Positions 33,651-41,868 of a stretch of 64,000 bases of DNA are shown here, one piece after another. Source of the DNA: Bacteroidota bacterium (GTDB lineage Bacteria > Bacteroidota > Bacteroidia > Sphingobacteriales > Sphingobacteriaceae). The stretch covers positions 310,001-374,000 of the forward strand of contig JAEXHI010000025.1 of assembly GCA_023450085.1 (NCBI GenBank), in the 5' to 3' direction. How positions within the stretch are numbered: the stretch's first letter is position 1; each line of letters opens with the position of its first letter. The notes under the pieces were generated by a model. That model made no database searches. It was not told where the DNA came from and saw nothing but the letters and a program-made list of their open reading frames with translations. A program made the translations under genes and the position numbers.

Positions 33651-34316
33651 TTATTTTTTAGCGTTAAGTGTAAGGCCAATTTCAACATCTTTTGAAATCA
33701 TCCAGTTTTCTGGGCTACCTTCTGTTTTATAATTGATGCCCCAAGCACTTCTATCGATCACAAACTTAGCTGAAGCAGTAACTGAAGTTGCAGTTACTTG
33801 AACTTTTGCGGGGAAGGTAACATTTAATGTTTTGTCTTTAAGGGTCAAGTTTCCACTGATAAAATAATTAGGATCAGCAACTAAGCTAGCGCCATCAGCG
33901 GCAGTATATGGAGCCACTTTAGTAATCACAAATTTAGCGGTTGGTGCTTTTTCTACATCAAAGAAATCTGGACTTTTCAAGTGTCCTTCTAGATCTGTAG
34001 CTTTTTTACCTTCTTCTGTTACCGATGCTGGATCCACTTGAAGAGATTTCATATCCACGATAAATTCACCGCCATTCACTGAATCCTTTTCTACCGAAAT
34101 AGTTCCAGAAGTAACTTTGATTTTACCCCAACGTGGAGCCAATCCACCTTTGTGCGCACCTTTCCAATCTACCGAAGTAGTTGTAGTGTCAATCATGAAG
34201 GTTTCACCTTTGTGTTCAGCAGCAGTCTGCTCGCTTGTTGTTGCCGTATTGTTCGACGAACCTCCACAAGACGCCATTAAAAGAAGCGCAGGAAGCGCAA
34301 AAAGTAATTTTCTCAT
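33651..34316 (-). CDS. YceI-family lipoprotein
   Basis: The 221-residue product has a lipoprotein signal (ALLLMASC lipobox, Cys at about 17) and a Ser/Thr-rich linker. The YceI lipocalin-like barrel follows: TTTSVDWKGAHKGG, GGEFIVDMKSLQVDP, LKSPDFFDVEKAPTAKF and DRSAWGINYKT are all family landmarks. YceI proteins bind long-chain isoprenoids or fatty amides in the periplasm; here the lipid anchor ties it to a membrane. Single gene with its own terminator. Confidence 0.92.
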   Translation of the reverse strand: MRKLLFALPALLLMASCGGSSNNTATTSEQTAAEHKGETFMIDTTTTSVDWKGAHKGGLAPRWGKIKVTSGTISVEKDSVNGGEFIVDMKSLQVDPASVTEEGKKATDLEGHLKSPDFFDVEKAPTAKFVITKVAPYTAADGASLVADPNYFISGNLTLKDKTLNVTFPAKVQVTATSVTASAKFVIDRSAWGINYKTEGSPENWMISKDVEIGLTLNAKK

Positions 34317-34525
34317 TTTTCTGATTTTAATTATTAAAGTTTAGTTTAACTACAAATAATGATTGCAAAGCTAAGGCAACTCAAATCCTAAATTCTTGAC
34401 CTATGTTAAGAAATTCAGAAAACACTGTCCTACAACTTTCCCCTCTTAACCTTAAGCTAAATTTACTTAAAATATTTCCACTATCCATCTGTATTTTAAC
34501 AACTAAGCACCAAAATACTCAAACA

Positions 34526-35806
34526 TTATCTCTTCAAAATCTTGAGGCCAATTCCACAGCTCAAACATTTCTTATGATCGCAATAATTTTTCCTTAATTG
34601 CAGCAATGCCTGTGTTTGATAAGCATTTTCTATCTCTACCCCCGCGCTTTCATATTGCGAAATCACTTTGTTTTGCTCTGCAGCAATACTTTCCAGCAAA
34701 TAAAATGCTCTTGTCTGATAGTTCGCTTGCTGGGTATATTTCCCGTAAGCAAATAAAAACAAGCTTACCGTATTGATCAAAATATTATCAATGGATTGCT
34801 TACCTAATTGCACATTCACATGTGCCGCTTCTTTATTAAAATGGTAATGCGTTTCCCAAAACTTATTTACGGGCAAATCCTCAAACAACAGGTGTAGCTC
34901 TTTTATTTTCTTCACTTCTAACACCGAAGAGAGTAAATGGTTTGATTTTACAATCAATGCTGCAAATTGCGCTAGCCTAAGCGTGGGAAAATTTTGCGGG
35001 CGCATCCTCAAGAATTTCCACAAGGCAACACCAATATCCTGTAAACGGTACTTTTTCTTTAAAAAAGCGTATTCCTGTTTTAATAAGTTAGGGTACTCTT
35101 CTTCAAATGTTTGGTTTAAAAAACCCGCCTGACCAAAAACTAGCGCTTCAATTTGCATCGCCTGGTCTTTATGCTTAGCAAATAAATGTTGTGGTAAACT
35201 TTGCGCCAACAACTGCATCGACAAAGCGTTTACTTTAAAACCAAAACTTCTGGCCATGAAATGATAGAAAGTCTCGTCCCAATTACCATTGAGTTGTTCC
35301 AAACGCTCAAAAACCTCTTTGCATTTTTGTTCCATCCTTTCTACCAACACCCTAGGTAAAAAACCTTTGATTACAAAGCTGTCAATTTCACCAATCTGTT
35401 TCTCGCAGGGGAAAGTATAAGCAGCACCAATCAGCAATTGATATCTCTCCAACAACTGCTCGGTAATTCTTCCTTTTAAAGAAAGTGTAGGTAATGTAGC
35501 GCCATCTGCGGTTTGAACCTGCGTGTCATCATCTAGCACCACATGTAAAATCACATTATTGTAGGCGGCATCATTTTGATGACCATGTACATACCAATCA
35601 GAAGACTTCAAATGAATTTCTACCTGCCCCACCCAAGTGGTTTGCCCAATCACTATTTTGGCATTTGTAAAATCGGGTCCCGCATGCTTATTGGCATAAC
35701 CACCATTTAAAACCTGTATAGGTTCATGATCAGTAGTTTGCAGATCGGCACTATCATAGAGCCTCAGCTGCCATATCAAATGAATAAGTTCTTCAGGTAT
35801 ACGCAT
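34526..35806 (-). CDS. DUF2851 family protein
   Basis: The 426-residue cytosolic protein matches DUF2851. It starts PEELIHLIWQLRLYD, then GGYANKHAGPDFTNAKI and WVGQVEIHLKSSDWY.HGHQ, and near residue 60-130 has the conserved QVEIH strand. The C-terminus has a Cys/His cluster CDHKKCLSCGIG that may bind zinc. The family is nearly confined to Bacteroidota and has no known function; the N-terminal part suggests a nuclease-like core. It is upstream of the YceI gene on the same strand. Confidence 0.88.
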   Translation of the reverse strand: MRIPEELIHLIWQLRLYDSADLQTTDHEPIQVLNGGYANKHAGPDFTNAKIVIGQTTWVGQVEIHLKSSDWYVHGHQNDAAYNNVILHVVLDDDTQVQTADGATLPTLSLKGRITEQLLERYQLLIGAAYTFPCEKQIGEIDSFVIKGFLPRVLVERMEQKCKEVFERLEQLNGNWDETFYHFMARSFGFKVNALSMQLLAQSLPQHLFAKHKDQAMQIEALVFGQAGFLNQTFEEEYPNLLKQEYAFLKKKYRLQDIGVALWKFLRMRPQNFPTLRLAQFAALIVKSNHLLSSVLEVKKIKELHLLFEDLPVNKFWETHYHFNKEAAHVNVQLGKQSIDNILINTVSLFLFAYGKYTQQANYQTRAFYLLESIAAEQNKVISQYESAGVEIENAYQTQALLQLRKNYCDHKKCLSCGIGLKILKR

Positions 35807-35863
35807 AATGAAAGTTAAGGAATAAATCCATCAACTCATTAACTTAAAACTTATTCGAATTAA

Positions 35864-36763
35864 CTACTTTGCTTCGGCCCTTTTATAGTTGGTAATGAAC
35901 ACGCCTAGTATAATTAAAACGGTAGCAATCAGTAAATCGTAGGTAACCGTTTCATTAAGAATCAACCAACCTAAAAAGATGGCGATAATGGTGTTGAAGT
36001 ATGACAAAATAGAGACTTCGGTAGCTTTTACTCGTTTTAAAGCATAATTGTAGCAGAAAAAACCCACCACCGAACCAAACACGCCCAAATATACAATAGC
36101 TGCCAAACTTTGCCATGTCCATTGGCTAATATCCGTAGACGGAGAAACCAAAGAGGCAATGATCAGTTGAACCACAGCAGCGTAGGCGAACTGATAAAAC
36201 AAGTCTAAAAAGAGGTTCTCGCTTTTGTGCGCATATTTTTTCGTATAAATAGTCCCGGCAGCCCAGCCCGAAATGGCCATGGCCAAATAGGTAATACCCG
36301 TTTTATAATTTGGATCCAACAAATCGCCAATGCCATCCCTAAAAATAAAGGCAACGCCACTAAACCCAACTAACACGCCTATAATACCTTTTAAGCTTGC
36401 TTTTTGCAAACCAACGGCCACACTTCCAATAAACACAATGATGGGAGAAAGTGCAGTAAGCAAGGAGGTTAATCCACTTGGGATACTCTCCTCTGCCACG
36501 GTAGTCATCCCGTTGGCCACAATAACCATTAAACTAGCCACCAAAATTTGACGGCCTAGGCTTTTCCAGCCTATCCATTTAAATTGGCCTTTTACCAGCA
36601 AAATAGTCAGCAATATGCTAGAAGCAACTACTTGCCTCAAGCCAGCCACAAACCAAGCTGGAATGGTATGCACCGCAATGCGAATGCCCAAATAAGTGGT
36701 TCCCCACACAATGGCAATGGCAAAGAGTGCGATAATAAGTTTTAAATCTTTTTTTTGCTTCAT
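35864..36763 (-). CDS. EamA/DMT-family transporter
   Basis: The 299-residue protein has ten hydrophobic helices in two EamA halves (about 8-140 and 150-295). It starts ALFAIAIVWGTTYLGIRIAV, the classic first helix, and the second half ends AIFLGWLILNETVTYDLL. DMT exporters move amino acids, nucleobases or other small metabolites out of the cell; the substrate is unknown. Its ATG overlaps the pyrF stop by 4 bases, so it is translationally coupled to pyrF and a pyrimidine-related export role is conceivable. Confidence 0.9.
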   Translation of the reverse strand: MKQKKDLKLIIALFAIAIVWGTTYLGIRIAVHTIPAWFVAGLRQVVASSILLTILLVKGQFKWIGWKSLGRQILVASLMVIVANGMTTVAEESIPSGLTSLLTALSPIIVFIGSVAVGLQKASLKGIIGVLVGFSGVAFIFRDGIGDLLDPNYKTGITYLAMAISGWAAGTIYTKKYAHKSENLFLDLFYQFAYAAVVQLIIASLVSPSTDISQWTWQSLAAIVYLGVFGSVVGFFCYNYALKRVKATEVSILSYFNTIIAIFLGWLILNETVTYDLLIATVLIILGVFITNYKRAEAK

Positions 36764-37590
36764 ATCAGCTTAGCTGCTGTTAAGATCTGCTCCATTTCTT
36801 GTTGAAGTGCCAAAGCCTCTTCTCTAGCTTTTTCGGCAAAATCTTCGCCATTACTTGCATAAATAATACTACGGGCCGAATTGACCAACAAACCGCACTC
36901 TTGGTTTAAGCCGTGCTCACAAACAGCACTTAAACTACCGCCTTGTGCACCAACACCTGGCACCAACAAAAAGTTATCAGGTGCTAAACGACGAATATTT
37001 TGAAATTCCTCAGGTTTGGTTGCGCCTACTACGTACATCATTTGCTCGCTGCTAGCCCATTGTGATGAAGTAGTGATCACTTGTTCATACAGTTTTTGAT
37101 CATCGCTTTGCTTGGTTTGAAAATCTTTGCTACCCTCGTTAGAAGTTAGCGCCAATAAAATCACCCATTTATCTTCGTAGCTTAAAAAAGGAGAAACTGA
37201 ATCTTTCCCCATGTAAGGTGCTACGGTTACCGAGTCGAAGCTCATTTCGGAACTAGCCTCATTGAAAAAAGCCTCTGCATACATCGCCGACGTATTTCCG
37301 ATATCGCCACGTTTAGCATCGGCAATGGTAAATACATCTTTAGGGAAATGCTGCCAAGTTTTCACCAAGGTATCCCAACCCTTTACTCCTCTAGTTTCAT
37401 AAAAAGCGGTATTAGGCTTGTAGGCCACACATAAATCGTGGGTAGCATCAATCAACTGCTTGTTAAATTCAAGTATCGGATCCTCATATTTTAACAAATG
37501 CTTAGGCAGTTTGTCCAAAACTGGATCTAGACCTATACATAAGAATGATTTTTTACGTTGAATTTGTTCAAATAGCTGCTGCTTGTTCAT
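36760..37590 (-). CDS. pyrF: Orotidine-5'-phosphate decarboxylase, type 2
   Basis: From the ATG at 37588-37590 (MNKQQLFEQ) the protein has 276 residues; an earlier in-frame start is less likely. It carries FLCIGLDP at the N-terminus, AYKPNTAFYE and the catalytic FTIADAKRGDIGNT, in which the DAKRGD contains the Lys and Asp pair of OMP decarboxylase. The C-terminal VPGVGAQGG binds phosphate. The length and order match the longer type-2 PyrF. It makes UMP in the last step of de novo pyrimidine synthesis and overlaps an EamA transporter by 4 bases. Confidence 0.95.
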   Translation of the reverse strand: MNKQQLFEQIQRKKSFLCIGLDPVLDKLPKHLLKYEDPILEFNKQLIDATHDLCVAYKPNTAFYETRGVKGWDTLVKTWQHFPKDVFTIADAKRGDIGNTSAMYAEAFFNEASSEMSFDSVTVAPYMGKDSVSPFLSYEDKWVILLALTSNEGSKDFQTKQSDDQKLYEQVITTSSQWASSEQMMYVVGATKPEEFQNIRRLAPDNFLLVPGVGAQGGSLSAVCEHGLNQECGLLVNSARSIIYASNGEDFAEKAREEALALQQEMEQILTAAKLI

Positions 37591-37685
37591 TTTTTTGATG
37601 CGATTTTTTGATTGCTGCAAAGATGCTAATAATAGTTTTCAGTTCACAGTTTTCGGTTCACAGTTTTCAGTTTTCAATAAAGAGC

Positions 37686-37718
37686 AAACCTCGTAGGTTT
37701 TAAAAACCTGCGAGGTTT
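37686..37718. repeat. AACCTCGTAGGTTT palindrome, copy 1
   Basis: AAACCTCGTAGGTTT (37686-37700) faces AAACCTGCGAGGTTT (37704-37718), two near-palindromic arms. The same unit occurs at 37923-37955. Confidence 0.75.
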
Positions 37719-37883
37719 GAATATGAGTTTAAATAATATTAGAAAAGCAAGTGAAATGCTAAATAGCGATGGAAGTCCCGCCACAGGCTCATACTCCTAC
37801 TTGGCCTTAGCCACAAGGCCTGTATCCGCCAGTGTCGGGTTTAGTTGGCAAGTGCTGTGCACAGGCGTAAGTATGATAAACCC

Positions 37884-37996
37884 GATTGAAGCGGAAATAC
37901 TTTTTGCGGCAGGGAGGGGCAAAAACCTCGTAGGTTTTGAAAACCTACGAGGTTTGGATGACAGGGCTTACAAAAAGATTGCAGCAAAAAGCGGGG
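37884..37996. repeat. GATTGnAGC..CTTTTTG / CAAAAAGATTGnAGC repeat with a nested palindrome
   Basis: GATTGAAGCGGAAATACTTTTTG (shown in part) at 37884 and CAAAAAGATTGCAGC at 37971 are the two ends of a repeat type I know from Bacteroidota intergenic DNA. Between them, at 37923-37955, lies an exact 16-base-arm AACCTCGTAGGTTTT palindrome. A frame of 125 codons (37717-38094) runs across both and is most likely not a gene. Confidence 0.65.
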
Positions 37997-38236
37997 CTAC
38001 AAAAGCTATTAAAACAATTTTGCCTTTTCAACGTTTAAAACTAAGGAAAGTAGTTTTAAGAAGCAGATTAGCAATTAAAGCACTGACCTCATGAGTGAAA
38101 CACCCAAGTGATGATGAAAATTTTTAAAAAATCTCTTGCAGATTAAAATCCATTTTCCTACAATTGTGCCATAATTCCCAGAAAGTTTATCTGAATACCT
38201 TCCAAAAAAATCTTAGCAAGAAAATTCCTTAAATCT

Positions 38237-38265
38237 TTTGAGCCTCTTTTTTGGTTGTATGTTTG
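38237..38265 (+). promoter_or_regulatory. Bacteroidota promoter upstream of rho
   Basis: TTTG at 38237-38240 and TATGTTTG at 38258-38265 match the -33 (TTTG) and -7 (TAnnTTTG) elements with 17 bases between. It would give a leader of about 30 bases before the rho ATG. Confidence 0.55.
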
Positions 38266-38302
38266 GATAAACCCTAAAAATAAAATTCTCGACAAGACAT
38301 AA

Positions 38303-40027
38303 ATGTTTAGTAAAACAGAACTAACTGAAAAGCTTACTACCGAACTGCGTGAGTTAGCAAAAGCAAACGGTGTAGATAAAGCAGGTGATTTGCGTAAAAG
38401 TGATTTAATTGAAGAAATTCTTAAAAGGCAAGCCGCAACGGCCGAAGTGGCAGTAACGCCAGAGCCTGCAGCAGAAACAGATGCCGAAAAACCTGCCAGA
38501 AAAAGAACACGTATTGTAAAAGAAAATAAGGAGGCTGCTCCTGTTGCTGAGGAGAAAAAAGCTCCGGTAGAAGCAAAAAAAGAAAAGGTACAAAAGCCTA
38601 CTCTTTTTGATGATGATTTAATTGAAATCCCAACTCCTGATTTTGAAGCGATTGCTCTTGTTACTGGACAAGACCTACAAAAACAAGAGAGTATTGCTGA
38701 TAAATTAGAAAATCAGAAGAAAAAAAGAGACCGTCTGCCTAAAGATAAGGACAGCTCAACCGAAGCTGAAGTGATTGTGGTAAATGAAAAACCTGCGAAG
38801 GAAGAAAAACCACAACCAGAGCAAAACCAGCAACAAAGAAAACAAAACAATAACAACAACAATAATAATAACAATCAAAAACAGAACGAGACCAGCTATT
38901 CTAACTTGGATTTCGAAAATACCATCACCAACGAAGGTGTTTTAGAAATTATGCCTGATGGTTATGGCTTTTTACGTTCTGCGGATTACAACTATTTATC
39001 TTCTCCAGATGATATTTATGTTTCGCAATCGCAAATCAAATTGTTTGGTTTAAAAACTGGTGATACCGTTAATGGTAGCATCCGTCCACCAAAAGAAGGC
39101 GAAAAATATTTTCCTTTGGTAAAAGTTATCAGCATTAATGGCCGTGTACCTGCTGATGTACGTGACCGTGTACCTTTTGACTACTTAACCCCTCTTTTCC
39201 CTACAGAGAAATTGGATCTGTTTATTGAAAGTAATAACCACTCTACCCGCATCATGGACTTGTTTACCCCAATTGGTAAAGGACAACGTGGTTTAATTGT
39301 GGCGCAGCCAAAAACGGGTAAAACCAATTTATTAAAAGAGGTAGCCAATGCTATTGCTAAAAACCATCCAGAGGTTTATTTGATCATCCTGTTAATTGAT
39401 GAGCGTCCGGAAGAGGTAACTGATATGGCACGTAGCGTAAGAGCAGAGGTAATTTCATCTACTTTTGATGAACCTGCTGAAAGACACGTGAAGATTGCGA
39501 ACATTGTTTTAGAAAAATCAAAACGTTTAGTGGAATGTGGACATGATGTAGTGATCTTGCTTGACTCGATTACACGTTTAGCCAGAGCTTATAACACTAC
39601 AGCACCAGCTTCAGGTAAAATCCTTTCTGGTGGTGTTGATGCTAACGCTTTACACAAGCCAAAACGTTTCTTTGGTGCTGCCCGTAACATCGAAAAAGGT
39701 GGTTCGTTAACTATTTTAGCTACTGCTTTAACAGAAACAGGTTCTAAAATGGATGAGGTGATTTTCGAAGAGTTTAAAGGCACTGGTAACATGGAGCTTC
39801 AACTTGACCGTAAATTGGCCAACAAACGTATCTTCCCTGCTATCGACATTACGGCATCAAGTACTCGTAGAGATGACCTATTATTGGATAGAGAAACTTT
39901 ACAACGTATTTGGGTATTGCGTAACCACTTGGCCGATATGAATAGCCAAGAAGCAATGGAATTGATCCAAGCTCAAATTAAAGGCACTAAGAGTAACGAA
40001 GAATTCCTTTTAGGAATGAACGGATAA
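38303..40027 (+). CDS. rho: Transcription termination factor Rho with low-complexity insert
   Basis: The 574-residue protein starts with the Rho N-domain (KLTTELRELAKANGVDKAGDLRKSDLIEEI). A Glu/Lys/Ala-rich and then Asn/Gln-rich insert (about 45-205) with ten Asn in a row follows. The cold-shock-like RNA-binding domain comes next, then the RecA motor with QRGLIVAQPKTGKT (near 330-340), LLIDERPEEV and SGGVDANAL. Rho is a hexameric RNA helicase that ends untranslated transcripts. E. coli Rho has 419 residues; the excess is the disordered insert, common in Bacteroidota and able in some species to phase-separate. Confidence 0.96.
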   Translation: MFSKTELTEKLTTELRELAKANGVDKAGDLRKSDLIEEILKRQAATAEVAVTPEPAAETDAEKPARKRTRIVKENKEAAPVAEEKKAPVEAKKEKVQKPTLFDDDLIEIPTPDFEAIALVTGQDLQKQESIADKLENQKKKRDRLPKDKDSSTEAEVIVVNEKPAKEEKPQPEQNQQQRKQNNNNNNNNNNQKQNETSYSNLDFENTITNEGVLEIMPDGYGFLRSADYNYLSSPDDIYVSQSQIKLFGLKTGDTVNGSIRPPKEGEKYFPLVKVISINGRVPADVRDRVPFDYLTPLFPTEKLDLFIESNNHSTRIMDLFTPIGKGQRGLIVAQPKTGKTNLLKEVANAIAKNHPEVYLIILLIDERPEEVTDMARSVRAEVISSTFDEPAERHVKIANIVLEKSKRLVECGHDVVILLDSITRLARAYNTTAPASGKILSGGVDANALHKPKRFFGAARNIEKGGSLTILATALTETGSKMDEVIFEEFKGTGNMELQLDRKLANKRIFPAIDITASSTRRDDLLLDRETLQRIWVLRNHLADMNSQEAMELIQAQIKGTKSNEEFLLGMNG

Positions 40028-40035
40028 CATAAGGC

Positions 40036-40105
40036 AAATGGTTTAAGGTTTAAGGTATAATTAGGCAAGATCTAAACCTTAAACCTTATCCCTTACACCA
40101 CCAAA
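40036..40105. repeat. GGTTTAAGG inverted repeat between rho and pssA
   Basis: GGTTTAAGGTTTAAGG and CCTTAAACCTTA face each other across about 20 bases. It is AT-rich, without a T-run, and could weakly fold in the transcript between the two genes. Confidence 0.45.
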
Positions 40106-40116
40106 CCTTAGAAAAA

Positions 40117-40788
40117 ATGTTTAACCTCCCTAATGCTTTAACCTGTGCCAACCTGTTATCTGGCTGTATAGGTATTGTGTTTTGTTTTAATGGCGATTTA
40201 AAATCTGCTGCCTATTTTGTCATCCTATCGGGAATATTCGATTTTTTTGATGGCATGGCTGCACGGGCATTAAAAATAAAAAACGGCATTGGAAAGGAGC
40301 TCGATTCCTTGGCTGATATGGTTAGCTTTGGTTTTTTACCTGGTGCCATCATGTTCCATTTATTTAAAGCGAGTAATGGAACTTACGAATACCTCCCCTA
40401 CCTAGGTTTCCTTATCACCTTATTCTCGGCATTAAGGTTGGCTAAATTTAATTTAGACACTCGTCAAACAGTAGATTTTATTGGTTTGAATACGCCAATG
40501 AACACTTTGTTTATCGTATCATTACCTTATGTAGCAGATTACCACCCTCAAATTATTGGAAATTGGATGGTTTTAGCGGCGATTTCAATCGTAAGTAGCT
40601 ACTTGTTGATTAGCGAAATCAGGATATTTTCTTTGAAGTTCAGCAATTTTAGCTGGGGAGAGAATAAAATCAAGTTCATCTTTATGATTTTATCGGTAGC
40701 CCTATTCTTCTGGCAACAGTTTGTGGCCTTGCCTTTAATCTTGTTGCTGTATATAGGATTGTCCTTTGTGTATTTCAAGAACAAATAA
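40117..40788 (+). CDS. pssA: CDP-diacylglycerol-serine O-phosphatidyltransferase
   Basis: The 223-residue integral membrane enzyme carries the CDP-alcohol phosphatidyltransferase motif D(G)-x2-A-R-x8-G-x3-D-x3-D. It is seen as DFFDGMAARALKIKNGIGKELDSLADMVSFG (broken here: DG, AR, G, D, D all present). About seven hydrophobic helices follow. It makes phosphatidylserine, the precursor of phosphatidylethanolamine. It follows rho with an AT-rich inverted repeat in between and has its own hairpin terminator. Confidence 0.93.
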   Translation: MFNLPNALTCANLLSGCIGIVFCFNGDLKSAAYFVILSGIFDFFDGMAARALKIKNGIGKELDSLADMVSFGFLPGAIMFHLFKASNGTYEYLPYLGFLITLFSALRLAKFNLDTRQTVDFIGLNTPMNTLFIVSLPYVADYHPQIIGNWMVLAAISIVSSYLLISEIRIFSLKFSNFSWGENKIKFIFMILSVALFFWQQFVALPLILLLYIGLSFVYFKNK

Positions 40789-40816
40789 AAGGGATTTTTT
40801 CAAATCCCTGTTTTAA
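40787..40816. terminator. Bidirectional terminator between pssA and hpt
   Basis: GGGATTT (40791-40797) pairs with AAATCCC (40802-40808), with A-rich DNA on the left and TGTTTT on the right. It serves the convergent genes pssA (+) and hpt (-). Confidence 0.7.
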
Positions 40817-40819
40817 AAC

Positions 40820-41197
40820 CTAAAGTTGTTTTTGCAATTCTGCTTTTGATTTCCCTACTTGCTCCAAAATAGTTTTCAGTTCCTCTTTTATTTCAGCAAG
40901 TGCTTTTGGAATATTGTGAACATCAATGCCTTCTTTCGCATTGCGTTCTATCAGTTGCACATAATCCCTGATATCTTCTCTACCTACATAATAAAAAGTA
41001 GGCTTTACTTTGTGCGCAAACTCAGATGCTGCTTTCCAATCCTTTGCATCTACGGCCTTTTGTAAGTCTTCCAAATAAACAGGAATTTGCTCTACTAAAG
41101 TGTCAAGCATTTCAATCATAAAATCAGCGCTATCGCCAGACATCTCTTTCAAATATGATAAATCTAAATCTTCTTTACTTTTAGCCGGATCAATCAT
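40820..41197 (-). CDS. Histidine phosphotransfer (Hpt) domain protein
   Basis: The 125-residue protein is a single four-helix Hpt domain: DFMIEMLDTLVEQIPVYLEDL, then ASEFAHKVKPTFYYVG with the phospho-accepting His in AHKVKP, followed by two more helices. Free Hpt proteins shuttle phosphate between hybrid kinases and response regulators. No kinase is adjacent; partners must be elsewhere. It lies 12 bases downstream of folK on the minus strand. Confidence 0.88.
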   Translation of the reverse strand: MIDPAKSKEDLDLSYLKEMSGDSADFMIEMLDTLVEQIPVYLEDLQKAVDAKDWKAASEFAHKVKPTFYYVGREDIRDYVQLIERNAKEGIDVHNIPKALAEIKEELKTILEQVGKSKAELQKQL

Positions 41198-41209
41198 TTT
41201 GGGTATACT

Positions 41210-41704
41210 TTATATTTTTTGAACAGTTAATTTATCGGTCAAGTTAGCTAAAATGCTTGAAACTTTTTCCTTAAAAACAGGATGAATAAAATTTTCGGCA
41301 ATTTCATTTAAAGGCTCCAACACAAATCTTCGATTATGCATCTCTGGATGTGGCAGTTGCAAAACCTCCCCCTCCGAAAGCACCGTATCTCCATAAAAAA
41401 TGAGGTCAATGTCTATTAAACGTTCTCCCCAACGCTCTAGTCTTACCCGTCCCATTTTTTGTTCAATGCCAAGCAAGGTTTGCAGCAATTCCAAAGGAGA
41501 CAAGTTACTTTTTACCGCAATGGCTTGGTTTAAAAAACCTGGTTGGTCTGTTTTGCCCCAAGCTTCAGTTTCATAAACACTCGACTTCGCAAAAACTAAT
41601 CCTATCTCGCTTTCAATGTAAAAAATAGCCGTTTTCAGGTTCTCTAACATATCCCCCAAATTGGTACCAAGTAACAAATAAGCATCTCTGCTATCTAATT
41701 TCAT
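41210..41704 (-). CDS. folK: 6-hydroxymethyl-7,8-dihydropterin pyrophosphokinase
   Basis: The start at MKLDSRDAYLLLGTN (ATG 41702-41704) is preferred over one seven codons upstream, since the enzyme's first strand begins there. The 164-residue product has LLLGTNLGD, FLNQAIAV, the metal-ligand RLIDIDLIFYGD and LPHPEMHNRRFVLEPLNEI, the full HPPK signature. It transfers pyrophosphate from ATP to the pterin in folate synthesis. hpt follows within 12 bases, perhaps by chance. Confidence 0.94.
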   Translation of the reverse strand: MKLDSRDAYLLLGTNLGDMLENLKTAIFYIESEIGLVFAKSSVYETEAWGKTDQPGFLNQAIAVKSNLSPLELLQTLLGIEQKMGRVRLERWGERLIDIDLIFYGDTVLSEGEVLQLPHPEMHNRRFVLEPLNEIAENFIHPVFKEKVSSILANLTDKLTVQKI

Positions 41705-41868
41705 GTAAGGTTTATTTAACCGCAAAGTAAATCAGCTACTTCATTTGAAATACCTGGTTTATCACAATGCTTTTTTTAACTTTACAAACTTAAATCAATA
41801 AAATTTAAAAACCTTTTCGATCTCGTTAAAATCGAAAAACATTTCATCACCTTAAGAACATAATTAAC

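Noticed and set aside
37717..38094. 125-codon plus-strand open frame after pyrF
   Set aside because: It runs across two nested palindromic repeats and an intergenic repeat family, with no recognisable domain; coding is unlikely.
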